From: Corallococcus coralloides DSM 2259
GTDB taxonomy: Bacteria > Myxococcota > Myxococcia > Myxococcales > Myxococcaceae
Reading direction: 5' to 3'
Assembly (NCBI RefSeq): GCF_000255295.1
Contig: NC_017030.1
Location: 3,100,001 to 3,164,000, forward strand
Length of the DNA stretch: 64,000 nucleotides
The notes beneath the pieces are model-generated. The model ran no database searches, was not told where the DNA came from, and worked only from the letters and a program-made list of their open reading frames with translations. Shown here piece by piece: positions 32,001 through 41,463 of the stretch (its first letter is position 1; every line of letters starts with the position of its first letter). The translations under genes were made by a program, and so were the position numbers.

Positions 32001-35000
32001 GTCCGACTCGACCTCCGCGGCGGACATATGGAGGCTGCTGGCCAGGACCACGGGCATGGACGACGCCACGCTCGAGCCCCGCTGCCGCGCCAGTTCGCGA
32101 ACGACCTGGATGCCGCTGACCTGCGCGTGCTCCATGTCGCTCCACAGCCGTGTCTGCAGAGCGCGCACCCGCTTCTCGAAGGGCAGGGGCTCGCGGTTGT
32201 CGACCTCGAGGAGGATGGTGGTGCTGAAGTTGCCGACCACTTCTTGAATCCGCGGATGCCAGGACGGCCGGTTCTGATAGAGCAGATTCAGCGTGAAGTG
32301 CGGGCTCTCGCAAAACTCCGTGATGGCTTCGGCATAGACGGCCGTCACCAGCGCCGCCGGCGTCAGGCCCGCGGCACGCGCCCGCCGCTTGAGGGCATCC
32401 CAGGCGGCCCGGGGCAGTAGACCCTCATGCCGCATGAACGCCGTTCCTTCGTCCCGCGCTTCCTTGTCCTGGGCGCTGTTGGCCCGGGGAAGGCTCGGCG
32501 CCAGAGGCAGCGTGGCCAGGCGATCGCGCCAATAGGTCTCGGCGCGCTTGAAGGCCGCAGTCGCGCGCGTCTCGCGCAACGTGTTCACGTAGTCGCGGTA
32601 GTCGAAGCCGACAGGCGGAAGGTCGGCGTTGACGTCGCGGTACATCTGGTCGAGGTCGCGGATGAAGATCCGGCCGCTCTGCAGATCGCCGAGCAGGAGA
32701 GGAAAGCCCAGGTGGATGCGGTAGCGCCGGGCGTCCAGCCGATGCACGCGCAAGGCGAGAGTAGGCCAGGTGTCGGGCGACAAGCCTCGGGATGCGACTT
32801 CGATCTCGGTCCGTCGCAGCGTGGCCGAGCGCTCCTCCGCCCCCAGGGCACGCAAATCCACGCAGTCGATGCGGAACGGGGGCGTCTGGGACAGCACCTG
32901 CTGGAGGCCATCCTTCCGGATGACCGCGCGCAGCATGGGGTGCCGCTCGATGACCTTCTGAAAGGCGCGCTCGAAGCGGTCGACGTCGAGATCCAGGATC
33001 TCGTGCTCAAGATAGGCAACGCCCGGCAGGCCGCCACCGGACAGCGAATCGGACTGCCCCAGCCAGTAGGCCTGCTGCAGTTCAGTGAGCTCGAAGGGCT
33101 CGTGGCGATGGGTGGGGTCGGGCCGGATGGCGACCGCCCCCACCTCGTCCGGCGCCGAGGCCGATTCGCTCTTGGACTGCTTGTCGGCGATCACCCGCGC
33201 CAGTTGCCGGATGGTCGGGGCGTCGAAGAGCACTCCGAGGGACAGGTCCACGCCGAAGCGCTCGCGGATGCGCGCGACCATCCGGACGGCCGACAGCGAA
33301 TGGCCCCCCAGCGTGAAGAAGTCTTGATCCGCGCTCACGGTGGGAACGCCCAGGAGCTCCAGCCAGATGTCGGTCAGGGTGGATACCTCGCCCTGGGCCG
33401 TCGACTGGCCCAAGCCTGTCGAACTGGCGCGTTCCGTTTCCTGGGCGGGGGCCGCGCGGCCCGCGTCCTCGCGACCGTGCTCCAAGAGGTCGAGCACTCC
33501 ACCGGAGCGATACCGGCCGAGCGCTCCAGTGCGATAGACGACGCCCGGGCCGAAGGGGTTGGGCATGATCTGCCCGCCCACCGCCACGCCAGTCACGCCA
33601 ACGAGAATCTCCCCCACGTGCCCCTCGGGTGCTGGTCGGCCGCGGACATCGACGACATAGACCTCACCCGAGGCCGTCGCGCCGTGGAGGGCCACCGTGT
33701 CGGCCAGGAGCGCGGAGAGCGTGCCGCGGAGGCCCTCCGGCGCGCGACGGGGCGTGGCATGGGCCCGGAGGAAGGCCACCTCCGCTGCCGCGTCGCGCAG
33801 GGGCAGGTCGTGGACCTGCGCGTTGGCATCGAGCACGAGCGCGCGGAGCATGACGACGAACTGGTTCGCCAGCGTCTCGAGCGTGCCCCGGTCGAACAGC
33901 TGGCTGTTGTAATCCCATGAGATGACGACCTCGCCGTTCACCTCCATGATGTTCGGCATCAGGTCGTAGTCGACATATCGCGGGCGGAACTCGAGCTGCT
34001 CGACAGCAAGCCCTTCGAGCCGCGGAAGGTCGACCCGGTCCCAGTTGAAGGCCACCGAGAAGAACGGGGCGCGGCCGGACCCGGTGCTCGACATCGCCTT
34101 GGCCACGAGCGCGCTGAAGGGATAGCTCTGGTGGTCGTAGGCATCCAGCAGCGTGGCGCGCAGGCGGTCGAGGTACGTGGCCACGCTGTCGCCCAGCTCG
34201 AGCCGGCTCACGATCGGATACACGTTGGACAGATAGCCGATCATGGTCTGGCTTCCCTCGCGACCACGGCCACCGAACGGTACGCCCACGACCACCTGGT
34301 CCTGCCGGGAAACGCGATGCAAGAACGCGGCGAACGCGCCGAGGACGACCATGAAGTAGGTGCTGCGAATCTCCTGGGCGAAGCCCTTGAGGCGCTTGAA
34401 GAACGCGGCCTCCAGCGTGAGCGTCACCCGGTCGCCGTCATATGTCTTGATCGGGGGCCGACGGCGGTCGGTGGGCAGCTCCAGCACGGGCAGCTTCGTG
34501 CCGATCACCTGGAGCCAGTATGCTTCCTCGCGGGAATAGTCAGCCTCCTGGTGCTGGGCGAGTCTCCAGTGCACGTGCTCGGCGAAGCTCGGGGCCGGAG
34601 GCAGCTTGGCGGCCTTGCTCGCATCCGCATAGAGCGCGGCGAGCTCCGTCAGGAGGATGCCGACCGAGACCCCGTCGCAGACCAGGTGATGGCTGGTGAG
34701 CACGAGCACGTGCTCGGTCTCGGTGAGCTTGACCACCGCCAGCCGCACGAGCGACTCGTCAAGTTCGAAGGGCCGCTCGGCCTCGTCCGCCAGACACGCC
34801 TCCAACTGCCGCGCACGCGGCTCGGAGTCCAGTGCGGACAGATTGATGACCGGGACCTCACTCACGCCTCGGGCCAGCACGGACTGGCTCTCGCCATCGT
34901 CGGCGAACACGATGCGCAGCGCTTCATGACGGGCGATGACGGCCGCGTAGGCGCGTTGCATCGCCGCGACATCGAACGGACCGGTCAGGCGCAGTACGAT

Positions 35001-38000
35001 GGTCTGCGCATAGGCCATCAGGCCATCCGCGCCCATGCGTGCGAGGAACCAGAGCATGCGCTGGTCCCCCGTGAGGGGGAGGCGAAGCGCGATTCGCTTC
35101 CCTTCGTCTTCGTCCGCGCTGCTCGCGGGGACGGCGGTCTCCGCGGCCGGGGCCGAGCTCGGACGGCCCGCGGAGCTCCTCGCGCTGGGCATGACGATGG
35201 GCGCCGTCGATGTGTACGTGAGGCTGCTGGGGGGCGCCTTCTTGGCGGGCTTTCGGTAGCGGTCCTTGAGCTCCCCGAGAAAGCGCAGGTGGTTGCGCAC
35301 ATAGTCGTGCTCGACGCCGAAGTCGATGAAGCAGGCGAGCTCGTCCACCCCCGCCGCGACGAGCTGATCGACCACGGCGGCCGTGCTCTCCACGGTTCCG
35401 ATGAGCGCGTTGCCCGACGCATAGCGGTTGTAGGCCGCGTTGAGCAGGAACGCGCGGTCCTCGGGGGTCAGGGTGTCGAAGTCCGCGGTGAGGCCCTGCT
35501 CGCGCACCATCTGCTGGAACAGGCCGAGGGACGAGGCGAGATAGCGGCCAAAAGGCGCTCGGGCCTGCTCGCGCACCTCGTTCAGCTCCGCGCCCACCAG
35601 CGTGTGCAGCAGCACGGTGACGTGGCCCCGGTTCGGATCCAGGCCGACCTCCGTGCGGGCCTGCCGGTACGCCTGGATGTTGTCCGCGATGTCGGAGATC
35701 TTCTGGCCGATGAGGTTGGTGAGCACGCCGAGGCCGAGCCGGCCCGCCATGGACCAGGTCTCGCGATTGCCGAGCGTGGTGAGCCACAGGGGCAGCGAGG
35801 CGCGGGTGGGGCGAGGGAAGATACGGACGGGGACATCCTGCCCGTTGGGGCCGGAGAACGGCACTGCGCTGGCGCGCCAGAGGTGCTGGAGCGCGCCGAG
35901 GCGCTCGACCATCACCTCTCGCTTGCGCTCCCAGCTCTCCGGGTCGAGCACGAAGTCGTTGGCGTGCCAGCCGGAGGCCAGCGCGATCCCCACTCGGCCC
36001 TGGCTGAGGTTGTCGAGCACCGCCCACTCCTCGGCGACGCGGATGGGATGCTGAAGGGGGATGAGCACGCTCGCGCGCAGATCGACCCGCTTCGTCCTTT
36101 GTGAGAGCGCCGCCGTGACCACGGAGGGGTTGGGCGAGAAACCGCCGAACGAGTGGAAGTGCCGCTCGGGCAACCATACGGCCTGGAAGCCGTTTTCATC
36201 GGCGAACTGGGCCCCGTCGAGCAGGAGGCTGTACTTGTCCGCCTGGGCGTCCTCGGCGAGGTCGCCAAAGTAGTAGAGGGAGAAATCGATGGTGGAGCCG
36301 TCAGAGCGGCGAGCGGTGTAGCTGTCGTCGACGATGGGCGCGGGCATCGCGCGCGGCGGAGGCTTCGTCCGCGATGGCTCGGGGGCGCGTGCGGCCGGGC
36401 TGCCCTCATCCTGGCGCATGGCCCGGCCGAGGAGCGAAGCGCGGCCCGCGTCTCGCGGCGACGGGACCGCGGAGGCGACCGGGCTGGCCGTGGTCTTCGC
36501 GCCCGACGAGGCGTGTCCGGCCGAGCCGGAGTCCGGACGCCCCGAGCCTCCGCCGGGTCCTTCCCGGCCGGGCCAGAACCCGCCGGCCTTCAGCTCGCTC
36601 ACACTCTCATGGACGGCCTGGATGATGACATCCATGTCCTTGTCGTCATGGGCGGTCGAGATGAAGCAGGTCCGCCCCTCCCACACGTACACGCCCTTCT
36701 CGATGAGGTGGTAGAAGAAGAGGTCGAGCTCGATCGGCTGGTAGACGAAGCTCAGGTTGCCCGATTGCGCGAAGCGGAAGAACGAGCCGAAGTTGACCGC
36801 CATGAGCGGCACCTGATTGTTCGTGAAGACCTCGTTCAGGATCTCCATCAACCGGTCGGCGCGCTGGTTGAGAGCTCGCTGCAGCTCGCCGCCCTGGCGC
36901 AGCATCTCCGTCAGCGTGGCGTGACATGCCGCCATGGCCAGCGGATGCATGCTGAAGGTGCCGGCGGTGTACGTGGTGTTCTCCTGGGGCGCGCTGTCAT
37001 CGCCGTAGTTCCAGGCGCCGCCATCGACCCGGTCCATGACCTCGCGCCGGCCGGCGATGACGCCCAGGGGGAGTCCGCCGCCGATGATCTTCCCGTAGGT
37101 CACCATGTCGGCCTGGACGCCGAACCACTCCTGTGAGCCGCCGAGGGCGATGCGGAAGCCGACCAGGATCTCATCGAACACGAGGAGGCTTCCCGTCTCG
37201 CGGGTGACCTCGCGCAGGGCCTGCAGGAACTCGGTCGGGTGCAGGTCGGGACGGCGGTTCTGGACCGGCTCGACAATCACCGCGGCGAGCTCGTGGCCGT
37301 GCGCGCGGATGGTGTCGATGGACCGCGGGTTTGCGTAGGGCAGCACGATGACGTCATCGATCATCCGCTGGGGCGTGCCGAGCGTCATGGGCCGCGCCGT
37401 GGCGCCGCCACCGTCGATATCGGGCGTCACCATCGTGGCATCGAAGTGTCCGTGGTAGGCGTTCTGGAAGACCACCACCTTGGAGCGGCCCGTGGCAGCC
37501 CGCGCGATGCGCATCGCGGTCATCACCGCTTCGGTGCCCGAGTTCAGGAACAGCACCCGGTCCATGCCCGTCACGGTCGAGATCAAGCGGGCGCACTCAC
37601 CCGCGAGCTCGCTCGCGGGGCCAATCTGGTAGCCCTTTTCGAGGCGAGCGGCGAGGGCCTCGCGCACGAAGTCCGGGTTGTGTCCGAACAGTGTGGCGCC
37701 AAAGCCCATGGCGAGGTCCACGTACTCGTTGCCGTCCAGGTCCCGGATCCTCGAGCCCTTGGAGTCCGTGGCGACGATGGGATACGTGAGCTCCTTGGTC
37801 TCCAGCCGGAAGCCCGACGAGGACCTTCGGGTGTTGACCAGCTTGCCGCGAGTCGCGGCCGCCAGCTCCTTCGACCGGCCCGTCTTGCTCGTATAGCGCG
37901 CAGTGAAGCGGGCCAGATACTCGGCCTGCTCGGTCGTGAGGCGGCTGGCCGGCGGGCGCGGCGTCATCCCCGGGGCGGCCGCGGGCTTCGTGTTTCCAAA

Positions 38001-41000
38001 CCGGGGCGGCTGGTAGGCGCCGGTTGCCGTGGGCGCGGGCGCACGCGTCGGCGCGGGGGCCGGTGCGAACGTCCTGGCGGGCTTGGGGGCTTCGGGCACG
38101 AGGGCCTGCTGGGGCGCGGCGGGCGCCGGAGTGCCCATCCTCGGGGCCGGGGGCGCCGGAGCACGGACCGGCTCGGCTGCGGGGATGGCCGGCCCGCTGT
38201 GCCTGGCGGCGACGCCGTCCGCCACCGGTGAGGTCGCGACCAGGTGGGCCGCGATCTGGTTCACCGTGAGATGGACCTCGAACAAGTCACGCACGGACAT
38301 CCGGACCTGCCAGATCTCCGCCAGCTTCTTGATCGCGGACACCATGACGAACGAGTCGGCGCCCAGCTCGAGAAGCGGCGTGTCCTGGTCGAGGCGGTCG
38401 GCCTCCGTGGACAACTGTTCGGCGAACAGCGCACGGACGGCGCGGGCAGTGGCGGCAACGGCGGTCGTGCTGTCCGGAGTGGCTTGGCGGGTCTGCGCGT
38501 TGACTTGCATGGTGTCTTTCTTGCTCTCTACGAAGGTCTTGCTGGCCCAGAAGCGAGTGCGCTCAAAGGGGTAGGTGGGCAGGCTCGCCCAGCGCGGCGT
38601 CTTCCCCGGGAACAAGCCCTTCCAGTCGAGGTCGAGGCCGAGGGCGTGGAGGGAGGCGGCGGCGGAGCAGAAGGCGCGCTCAGGGTCGGAGGAGTCGAGG
38701 GAGGGAATGCAGGAGAGGCCCTTGGAGGCGGAGCGCAGCAGGCCGGTGAGGACGGGCCTGGGGCCAATCTCGAGGAAGTGGGTGAACTTCTTGGCGACGA
38801 GGGCCTCGAGGCCCTGGCGGAAGAGGACGGGCTGGCGCAGGTGGCGGGCCCAGTAGTCGGGGACGAAGAGGGAGGGGGTGGCGAGGGCGCCAGTGAGGTT
38901 GGAGGCGAGGGGAAGGGAAGGGGAGTGGTGTGGGAGGCGGGAGGCGGCGGAGGAGAGGGCGGCCATGGCGGGAAGCATGGCGGCGGAGTGGAAGGCGTGG
39001 GAGACGTGAAGCGGGCGGCAGGAGAGGCCCGCGGACTCAAGCAGAGGCAGGAGGCGTTCGATGTCGGGGAGGGGCCCGGACAGGACGCAGGCCTCGGGGC
39101 CGTTGTCGGCCGCGAGCTCGAGGGAGGGAAAGGAGGAGAGGAAGGGGGCGAGGCGGGAGGGGCTGGCGAGGACGGAGAGCATGGAGCCGCCGGGAGGCAG
39201 GGCGGCCATGGCGCGGGAGCGGGCGAGCACCAGGAGGTAGGCGTCGTGAAGGGAGAGGACGCCGGCGAGGTGGGCGGCGAGGTACTCGCCAATGGAGTGG
39301 CCGATGAGGGCGGAGGGGGAGACGCCGAGGCTGAGCCAGAGGCGGCACAGGGCGTACTGGAAGGCGAAGAGGGAGGGCTGGGCGAGGCCCGTGTCGCGCA
39401 GGGCGGCGTCAGGGGAGTCGAAGACGAGGGAGGTGAGGGACTGGCCAGCGGAGGAGTCGCGGTGAAGGGCGGCCAACTCGTCGAAGGCGGAGCGGAAGGA
39501 GGCGAAGCGCTGGTAGAGGGCGCGGCCCATGCCGGCGTACTGGGCACCCTGGCCACTGAAGGCGAAGGCGAGGCGCGGGCGGCCGGAGGAGGGGGCGCTG
39601 CCGCGCAGGACGGAGGAGGAGAGGCGGCCGGAGGCGAGCTCGAGCAGGCCCTGAGCGAGCTGCTGGGAGGTGCGGCCCACGACGGCGCCGCGCTCGCGGA
39701 AGAGGGCGCGGCCGGTGCAGGTGCTGTAGGCCCAGTCGCGAGGGCAAGCGGAGCCGGAGGAGAGGGCCGAGGCATGGCGCTGGGCCAGCTCCTTGAGCGC
39801 CGCGTCGTTCTTGGCCGACAGCGCGATGCACACCGGCTCGTCTTCCGCGGGGGCCGCGTCCTCTTCCGGCTCCGCGGGGGCCTGCTCCAGGATGCAGTGG
39901 GCGTTGCTGCCGCTGATGCCGAAGGAACTCACCGCGGCGCGCCGGGGCCGCCCCGTGCTCGGCCACGGAAGGAGACGATCCGCGACCCGTATCGGAACAT
40001 GCTCCCAGTCGATCTCCCGGTTGGGCGTGGAGAAGTTGAGCTGCGGCGCGATCTCGCCATGCTCCACGGCCAGCGCCGTCTTGATGAAGGCCAGGAGGCC
40101 CGCGGCGGCTTCCAGGTGGCCGAAGTTGGTCTTCACCGAGCCGACGAACAGCGGGGTGGTGCGGCCGGCATAGGTGGTGGCGATGGCCTCGACCTCGATC
40201 GGATCGCCCAGGCGGGTGCCAGTGCCGTGTGCCTCCAGGTAATCGATATCGTTGGGGCCGAGCCGCGCCGCCTTCAGGGTGTCTCCGAGGAGCTGATGCT
40301 GCGCCTTGCCATTGGGGGCCGTGAGACCATTGCCGCCACCGTTGTGGTTGCTGGCGGAGGCGCGCAGGAGGGCACGGACGCGGCCCTGATGAGCCTTACC
40401 CTCCGGCAGCCGCCGGAGCACGACCGCGGCGACTCCCTCTCCCTGGACGAAGCCGTCGGCGGAGTCATCGAAGGCCCGGCAGACGCCCGTAGGCGACAGC
40501 GCGCTGATGCGGCTGCGAAGGATGGGATTGAGGGGGGAGAGGATGAGGTTGACGCCCGCCACGATGGCGATGTCGCTCTCGCCCGTGCGCAGGCTCTGCG
40601 CGGCCAGGTGGAGCGCCACCAGTGAGGACGAACAGGACGTGTCAACCTGCAGTGTCGGGCCATTGAAGCCCAGGAGATAGGAGATGCGGCCCGCGCTGAC
40701 ACTGCGACTGGTTCCCAGGCTCGTGTAGGCGGTCAGCAGATCGAGCCGGCGGTCGTCCACGGTGAGCTGGTAATAGTCGTCTGTGCTCATCCCGATGAAG
40801 ACACCGGTCTTGAGCTGCCTCAGCCGCTCAATGGGAAGGCCCGCGTCCTCGATTGCTTCCCAGACGACCTCCAACAGCAGCCGGTGCTGCGGGTCCATGT
40901 CGGCCGCCTCACGGGCCGAGATGCCGAAGAACGCGGGGTCGAATTCGTCGATGCGGTCAAGGTACCCGCCGTACTTCGTGTACGTCTTGGCGGGCCGGTC

Positions 41001-41333
41001 AGGATTGGGATCGTAGTAGGCTTCCACGTCCCAGCGGCTTTGAGGAGTCTCCCGGATACCGCAGTGACCCGTGCGCAGTGCCTCCCAGAGCCGAGCGGGT
41101 GTGTCGATATCGGGGGGCAGTCGACAGCCAATACCCGCGACCGCGATCTCGCAGGGCAGTGGGGCTTGCTGCGCCCGCTCGGGCCGACTGCGCAATCCCT
41201 CCAAGAGCGCGCTCAGGACCTCCGAGGAGAGCTTCCTGTCCCGCACCAGGGCCTTGAGAGTGTTCTCAAAGGCATGTCCGTTGGGGGCGCCAGTTTCGAC
41301 CGATCTATCGATTTTGACTGGACTTTCGGCCAT
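29085..41333 (-). CDS. Hybrid PKS-NRPS megasynthase KS-AT-ACP-AMT-MO-C-(A remnant)-PCP-Cy-A(Cys)-PCP-TE
   Basis: Start ATG 41333, 4082 residues; first gene of the operon. Domains: KS 60-490 (Cys234 in DTSCSSS); malonyl AT 590-890 (GHSIGEY, HAFH); ACP 960-1030 (GADSF). A class III PLP aminotransferase lies at 1140-1580 (Lys1415 in YGKIIGGG) and a luciferase-type flavin monooxygenase at 1660-2030. Condensation domain 2080-2510 has HHLVCDG, followed by a broken A fragment near 2550-2620 and PCP 2646-2716 (GGHSL). A Cy-like domain at 2740-3170 reads PLLLGD where DxxxxD is expected. The A domain at 3205-3715 has specificity residues reading D-L-Y-N-M-S-L-I-W, a cysteine-type code. PCP 3728-3798 and TE 3820-4080 (GWSMGG, His in GNHYSIL) complete it. 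AMT plus MO should give an alpha-hydroxy-beta-amino unit, as in microginin-type synthases. Confidence 0.94.
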   Translation of the reverse strand: MAESPVKIDRSVETGAPNGHAFENTLKALVRDRKLSSEVLSALLEGLRSRPERAQQAPLPCEIAVAGIGCRLPPDIDTPARLWEALRTGHCGIRETPQSRWDVEAYYDPNPDRPAKTYTKYGGYLDRIDEFDPAFFGISAREAADMDPQHRLLLEVVWEAIEDAGLPIERLRQLKTGVFIGMSTDDYYQLTVDDRRLDLLTAYTSLGTSRSVSAGRISYLLGFNGPTLQVDTSCSSSLVALHLAAQSLRTGESDIAIVAGVNLILSPLNPILRSRISALSPTGVCRAFDDSADGFVQGEGVAAVVLRRLPEGKAHQGRVRALLRASASNHNGGGNGLTAPNGKAQHQLLGDTLKAARLGPNDIDYLEAHGTGTRLGDPIEVEAIATTYAGRTTPLFVGSVKTNFGHLEAAAGLLAFIKTALAVEHGEIAPQLNFSTPNREIDWEHVPIRVADRLLPWPSTGRPRRAAVSSFGISGSNAHCILEQAPAEPEEDAAPAEDEPVCIALSAKNDAALKELAQRHASALSSGSACPRDWAYSTCTGRALFRERGAVVGRTSQQLAQGLLELASGRLSSSVLRGSAPSSGRPRLAFAFSGQGAQYAGMGRALYQRFASFRSAFDELAALHRDSSAGQSLTSLVFDSPDAALRDTGLAQPSLFAFQYALCRLWLSLGVSPSALIGHSIGEYLAAHLAGVLSLHDAYLLVLARSRAMAALPPGGSMLSVLASPSRLAPFLSSFPSLELAADNGPEACVLSGPLPDIERLLPLLESAGLSCRPLHVSHAFHSAAMLPAMAALSSAASRLPHHSPSLPLASNLTGALATPSLFVPDYWARHLRQPVLFRQGLEALVAKKFTHFLEIGPRPVLTGLLRSASKGLSCIPSLDSSDPERAFCSAAASLHALGLDLDWKGLFPGKTPRWASLPTYPFERTRFWASKTFVESKKDTMQVNAQTRQATPDSTTAVAATARAVRALFAEQLSTEADRLDQDTPLLELGADSFVMVSAIKKLAEIWQVRMSVRDLFEVHLTVNQIAAHLVATSPVADGVAARHSGPAIPAAEPVRAPAPPAPRMGTPAPAAPQQALVPEAPKPARTFAPAPAPTRAPAPTATGAYQPPRFGNTKPAAAPGMTPRPPASRLTTEQAEYLARFTARYTSKTGRSKELAAATRGKLVNTRRSSSGFRLETKELTYPIVATDSKGSRIRDLDGNEYVDLAMGFGATLFGHNPDFVREALAARLEKGYQIGPASELAGECARLISTVTGMDRVLFLNSGTEAVMTAMRIARAATGRSKVVVFQNAYHGHFDATMVTPDIDGGGATARPMTLGTPQRMIDDVIVLPYANPRSIDTIRAHGHELAAVIVEPVQNRRPDLHPTEFLQALREVTRETGSLLVFDEILVGFRIALGGSQEWFGVQADMVTYGKIIGGGLPLGVIAGRREVMDRVDGGAWNYGDDSAPQENTTYTAGTFSMHPLAMAACHATLTEMLRQGGELQRALNQRADRLMEILNEVFTNNQVPLMAVNFGSFFRFAQSGNLSFVYQPIELDLFFYHLIEKGVYVWEGRTCFISTAHDDKDMDVIIQAVHESVSELKAGGFWPGREGPGGGSGRPDSGSAGHASSGAKTTASPVASAVPSPRDAGRASLLGRAMRQDEGSPAARAPEPSRTKPPPRAMPAPIVDDSYTARRSDGSTIDFSLYYFGDLAEDAQADKYSLLLDGAQFADENGFQAVWLPERHFHSFGGFSPNPSVVTAALSQRTKRVDLRASVLIPLQHPIRVAEEWAVLDNLSQGRVGIALASGWHANDFVLDPESWERKREVMVERLGALQHLWRASAVPFSGPNGQDVPVRIFPRPTRASLPLWLTTLGNRETWSMAGRLGLGVLTNLIGQKISDIADNIQAYRQARTEVGLDPNRGHVTVLLHTLVGAELNEVREQARAPFGRYLASSLGLFQQMVREQGLTADFDTLTPEDRAFLLNAAYNRYASGNALIGTVESTAAVVDQLVAAGVDELACFIDFGVEHDYVRNHLRFLGELKDRYRKPAKKAPPSSLTYTSTAPIVMPSARSSAGRPSSAPAAETAVPASSADEDEGKRIALRLPLTGDQRMLWFLARMGADGLMAYAQTIVLRLTGPFDVAAMQRAYAAVIARHEALRIVFADDGESQSVLARGVSEVPVINLSALDSEPRARQLEACLADEAERPFELDESLVRLAVVKLTETEHVLVLTSHHLVCDGVSVGILLTELAALYADASKAAKLPPAPSFAEHVHWRLAQHQEADYSREEAYWLQVIGTKLPVLELPTDRRRPPIKTYDGDRVTLTLEAAFFKRLKGFAQEIRSTYFMVVLGAFAAFLHRVSRQDQVVVGVPFGGRGREGSQTMIGYLSNVYPIVSRLELGDSVATYLDRLRATLLDAYDHQSYPFSALVAKAMSSTGSGRAPFFSVAFNWDRVDLPRLEGLAVEQLEFRPRYVDYDLMPNIMEVNGEVVISWDYNSQLFDRGTLETLANQFVVMLRALVLDANAQVHDLPLRDAAAEVAFLRAHATPRRAPEGLRGTLSALLADTVALHGATASGEVYVVDVRGRPAPEGHVGEILVGVTGVAVGGQIMPNPFGPGVVYRTGALGRYRSGGVLDLLEHGREDAGRAAPAQETERASSTGLGQSTAQGEVSTLTDIWLELLGVPTVSADQDFFTLGGHSLSAVRMVARIRERFGVDLSLGVLFDAPTIRQLARVIADKQSKSESASAPDEVGAVAIRPDPTHRHEPFELTELQQAYWLGQSDSLSGGGLPGVAYLEHEILDLDVDRFERAFQKVIERHPMLRAVIRKDGLQQVLSQTPPFRIDCVDLRALGAEERSATLRRTEIEVASRGLSPDTWPTLALRVHRLDARRYRIHLGFPLLLGDLQSGRIFIRDLDQMYRDVNADLPPVGFDYRDYVNTLRETRATAAFKRAETYWRDRLATLPLAPSLPRANSAQDKEARDEGTAFMRHEGLLPRAAWDALKRRARAAGLTPAALVTAVYAEAITEFCESPHFTLNLLYQNRPSWHPRIQEVVGNFSTTILLEVDNREPLPFEKRVRALQTRLWSDMEHAQVSGIQVVRELARQRGSSVASSMPVVLASSLHMSAAEVESDALFFTVVSNRLQTPHVWIDHQVMESRAGLRFHWDVRKGIFPPGLTASMFAVFTDLLAKLAKGRGWDEIRPVELRPSEFDARTRANASDKPQAREMLHELFATQAVQRPQHPAIIAGERVISYGELSERANRLAHRIRAHGVGPNQLVAISMDKGWEQLVAVLGVLHAGAAYLPVDPSLPTERLHTLMQHGRAALILTQQALESTVAWPEDVPRLVVARESETGDATPLPFTQTASDLAYVIFTSGSTGVPKGVMIDHRGAVNTVLDINRRFNVGPEDRVLAVSSLSFDLSVYDVFGLLAAGGSVVIPDAAQAREPAHWARLIHEHRVTVWNSVPQLMQLLVDREEQEHAAPLESLRVVMLSGDWIPVSLPGRIQARTERCQVASLGGATEASIWSIIHPIDRVDPSWQSIPYGRPLDNQRFHVLDAALRPRPTWVQGELYIAGIGLAQGYLSDPDKTRDRFIHHPVTGERMYRTGDLGRYLSDGNIEFLGRADHQVKVQGYRVELGEIEASLEKHPRVKACVVSAYGPSRGERRLVAYVVGQDTEPGDTPAAVDTEALRKHLATQLPAYMVPGQFVLLSELPLTSNGKIDRQALPTPDAVLGVARRAKRVAPQTPLQHTLAEIWREVLAVDDIGIHDDFFAELGGHSFAAVRLLARVNAKLGRELPLSSLLEGPTLAHQAERLHQAALEGADPAHVSGAAAVSNAPAWSPVVPLRKQGSERPLFLVHPVGGNVFCYRALVASISPKRPVYGLQARGFVGEQTPLDSLQEMASVYVDAMRGIQPRGPYLLGGWSMGGLVALEMARVFEEQGDEVELLALIDSVVPGRKTMLDGLGLLAWFMRDLLATSSRVCDLDLSGLEHLDDAARLTAVLERAKAENAIAQDVTAEQLERLYRVFVRHSAAMDAYAPSPVRAPVLLLDAADSEERERVAPWKRLTSSLKHHRIAGNHYSILGEPHVATLAKRLGVALRDK
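33465..33675 (-). pseudogene. Vestigial adenylation-domain fragment inside the megasynthase
   Basis: About 70 in-frame residues between the C domain and the first PCP match only the A5-A7 part of an adenylation domain. The order is VYVVD, RPAPEG, VGEILVG, GVAVGG, PNPFGPG and YRTGALGRYR. The ATP loop, the specificity pocket and the catalytic-lysine subdomain are absent, and the Asp of YRTGD is Ala. It is a deletion remnant that cannot adenylate, kept in frame as a linker. Confidence 0.85.
38610..39841 (-). repeat. AT-domain repeat, copy B (about 1.23 kb)
   Basis: Partner of 18281-19512, gap-free at offset 20329 with about 15 mismatches. Protein changes relative to copy A are few: Ala/Ser in RFASF, Ser-Ser to Ala-Pro in SRLAPFLS, and Phe to Cys in LSCRP. 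Confidence 0.93.
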
Positions 41334-41435
41334 GTCCGTTTTTGAACATGGTAAGCGAACCGTGTCAATAGCTTGTCGTGGGGGCCAAGGCTCGCCAGGG
41401 TGACGGGGGGCTTGGAAGCGGAGCGTCAAACATTG

Positions 41436-41463
41436 ATTCTATTGTTGTGGATATTGCCGTCAG
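41436..41463 (-). promoter_or_regulatory. Candidate promoter of the 25-kb PKS-NRPS operon
   Basis: In an AT-rich island within the divergent gap, the minus strand carries CTGACG (41463-41458), 16 bases, then TAGAAT (41441-41436), matching four and five of six consensus bases. Transcription would start near 41429, leaving a leader of about 95 bases before ATG 41333. A second TTGACA at 41368-41363 lacks a good -10. Confidence 0.45.
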
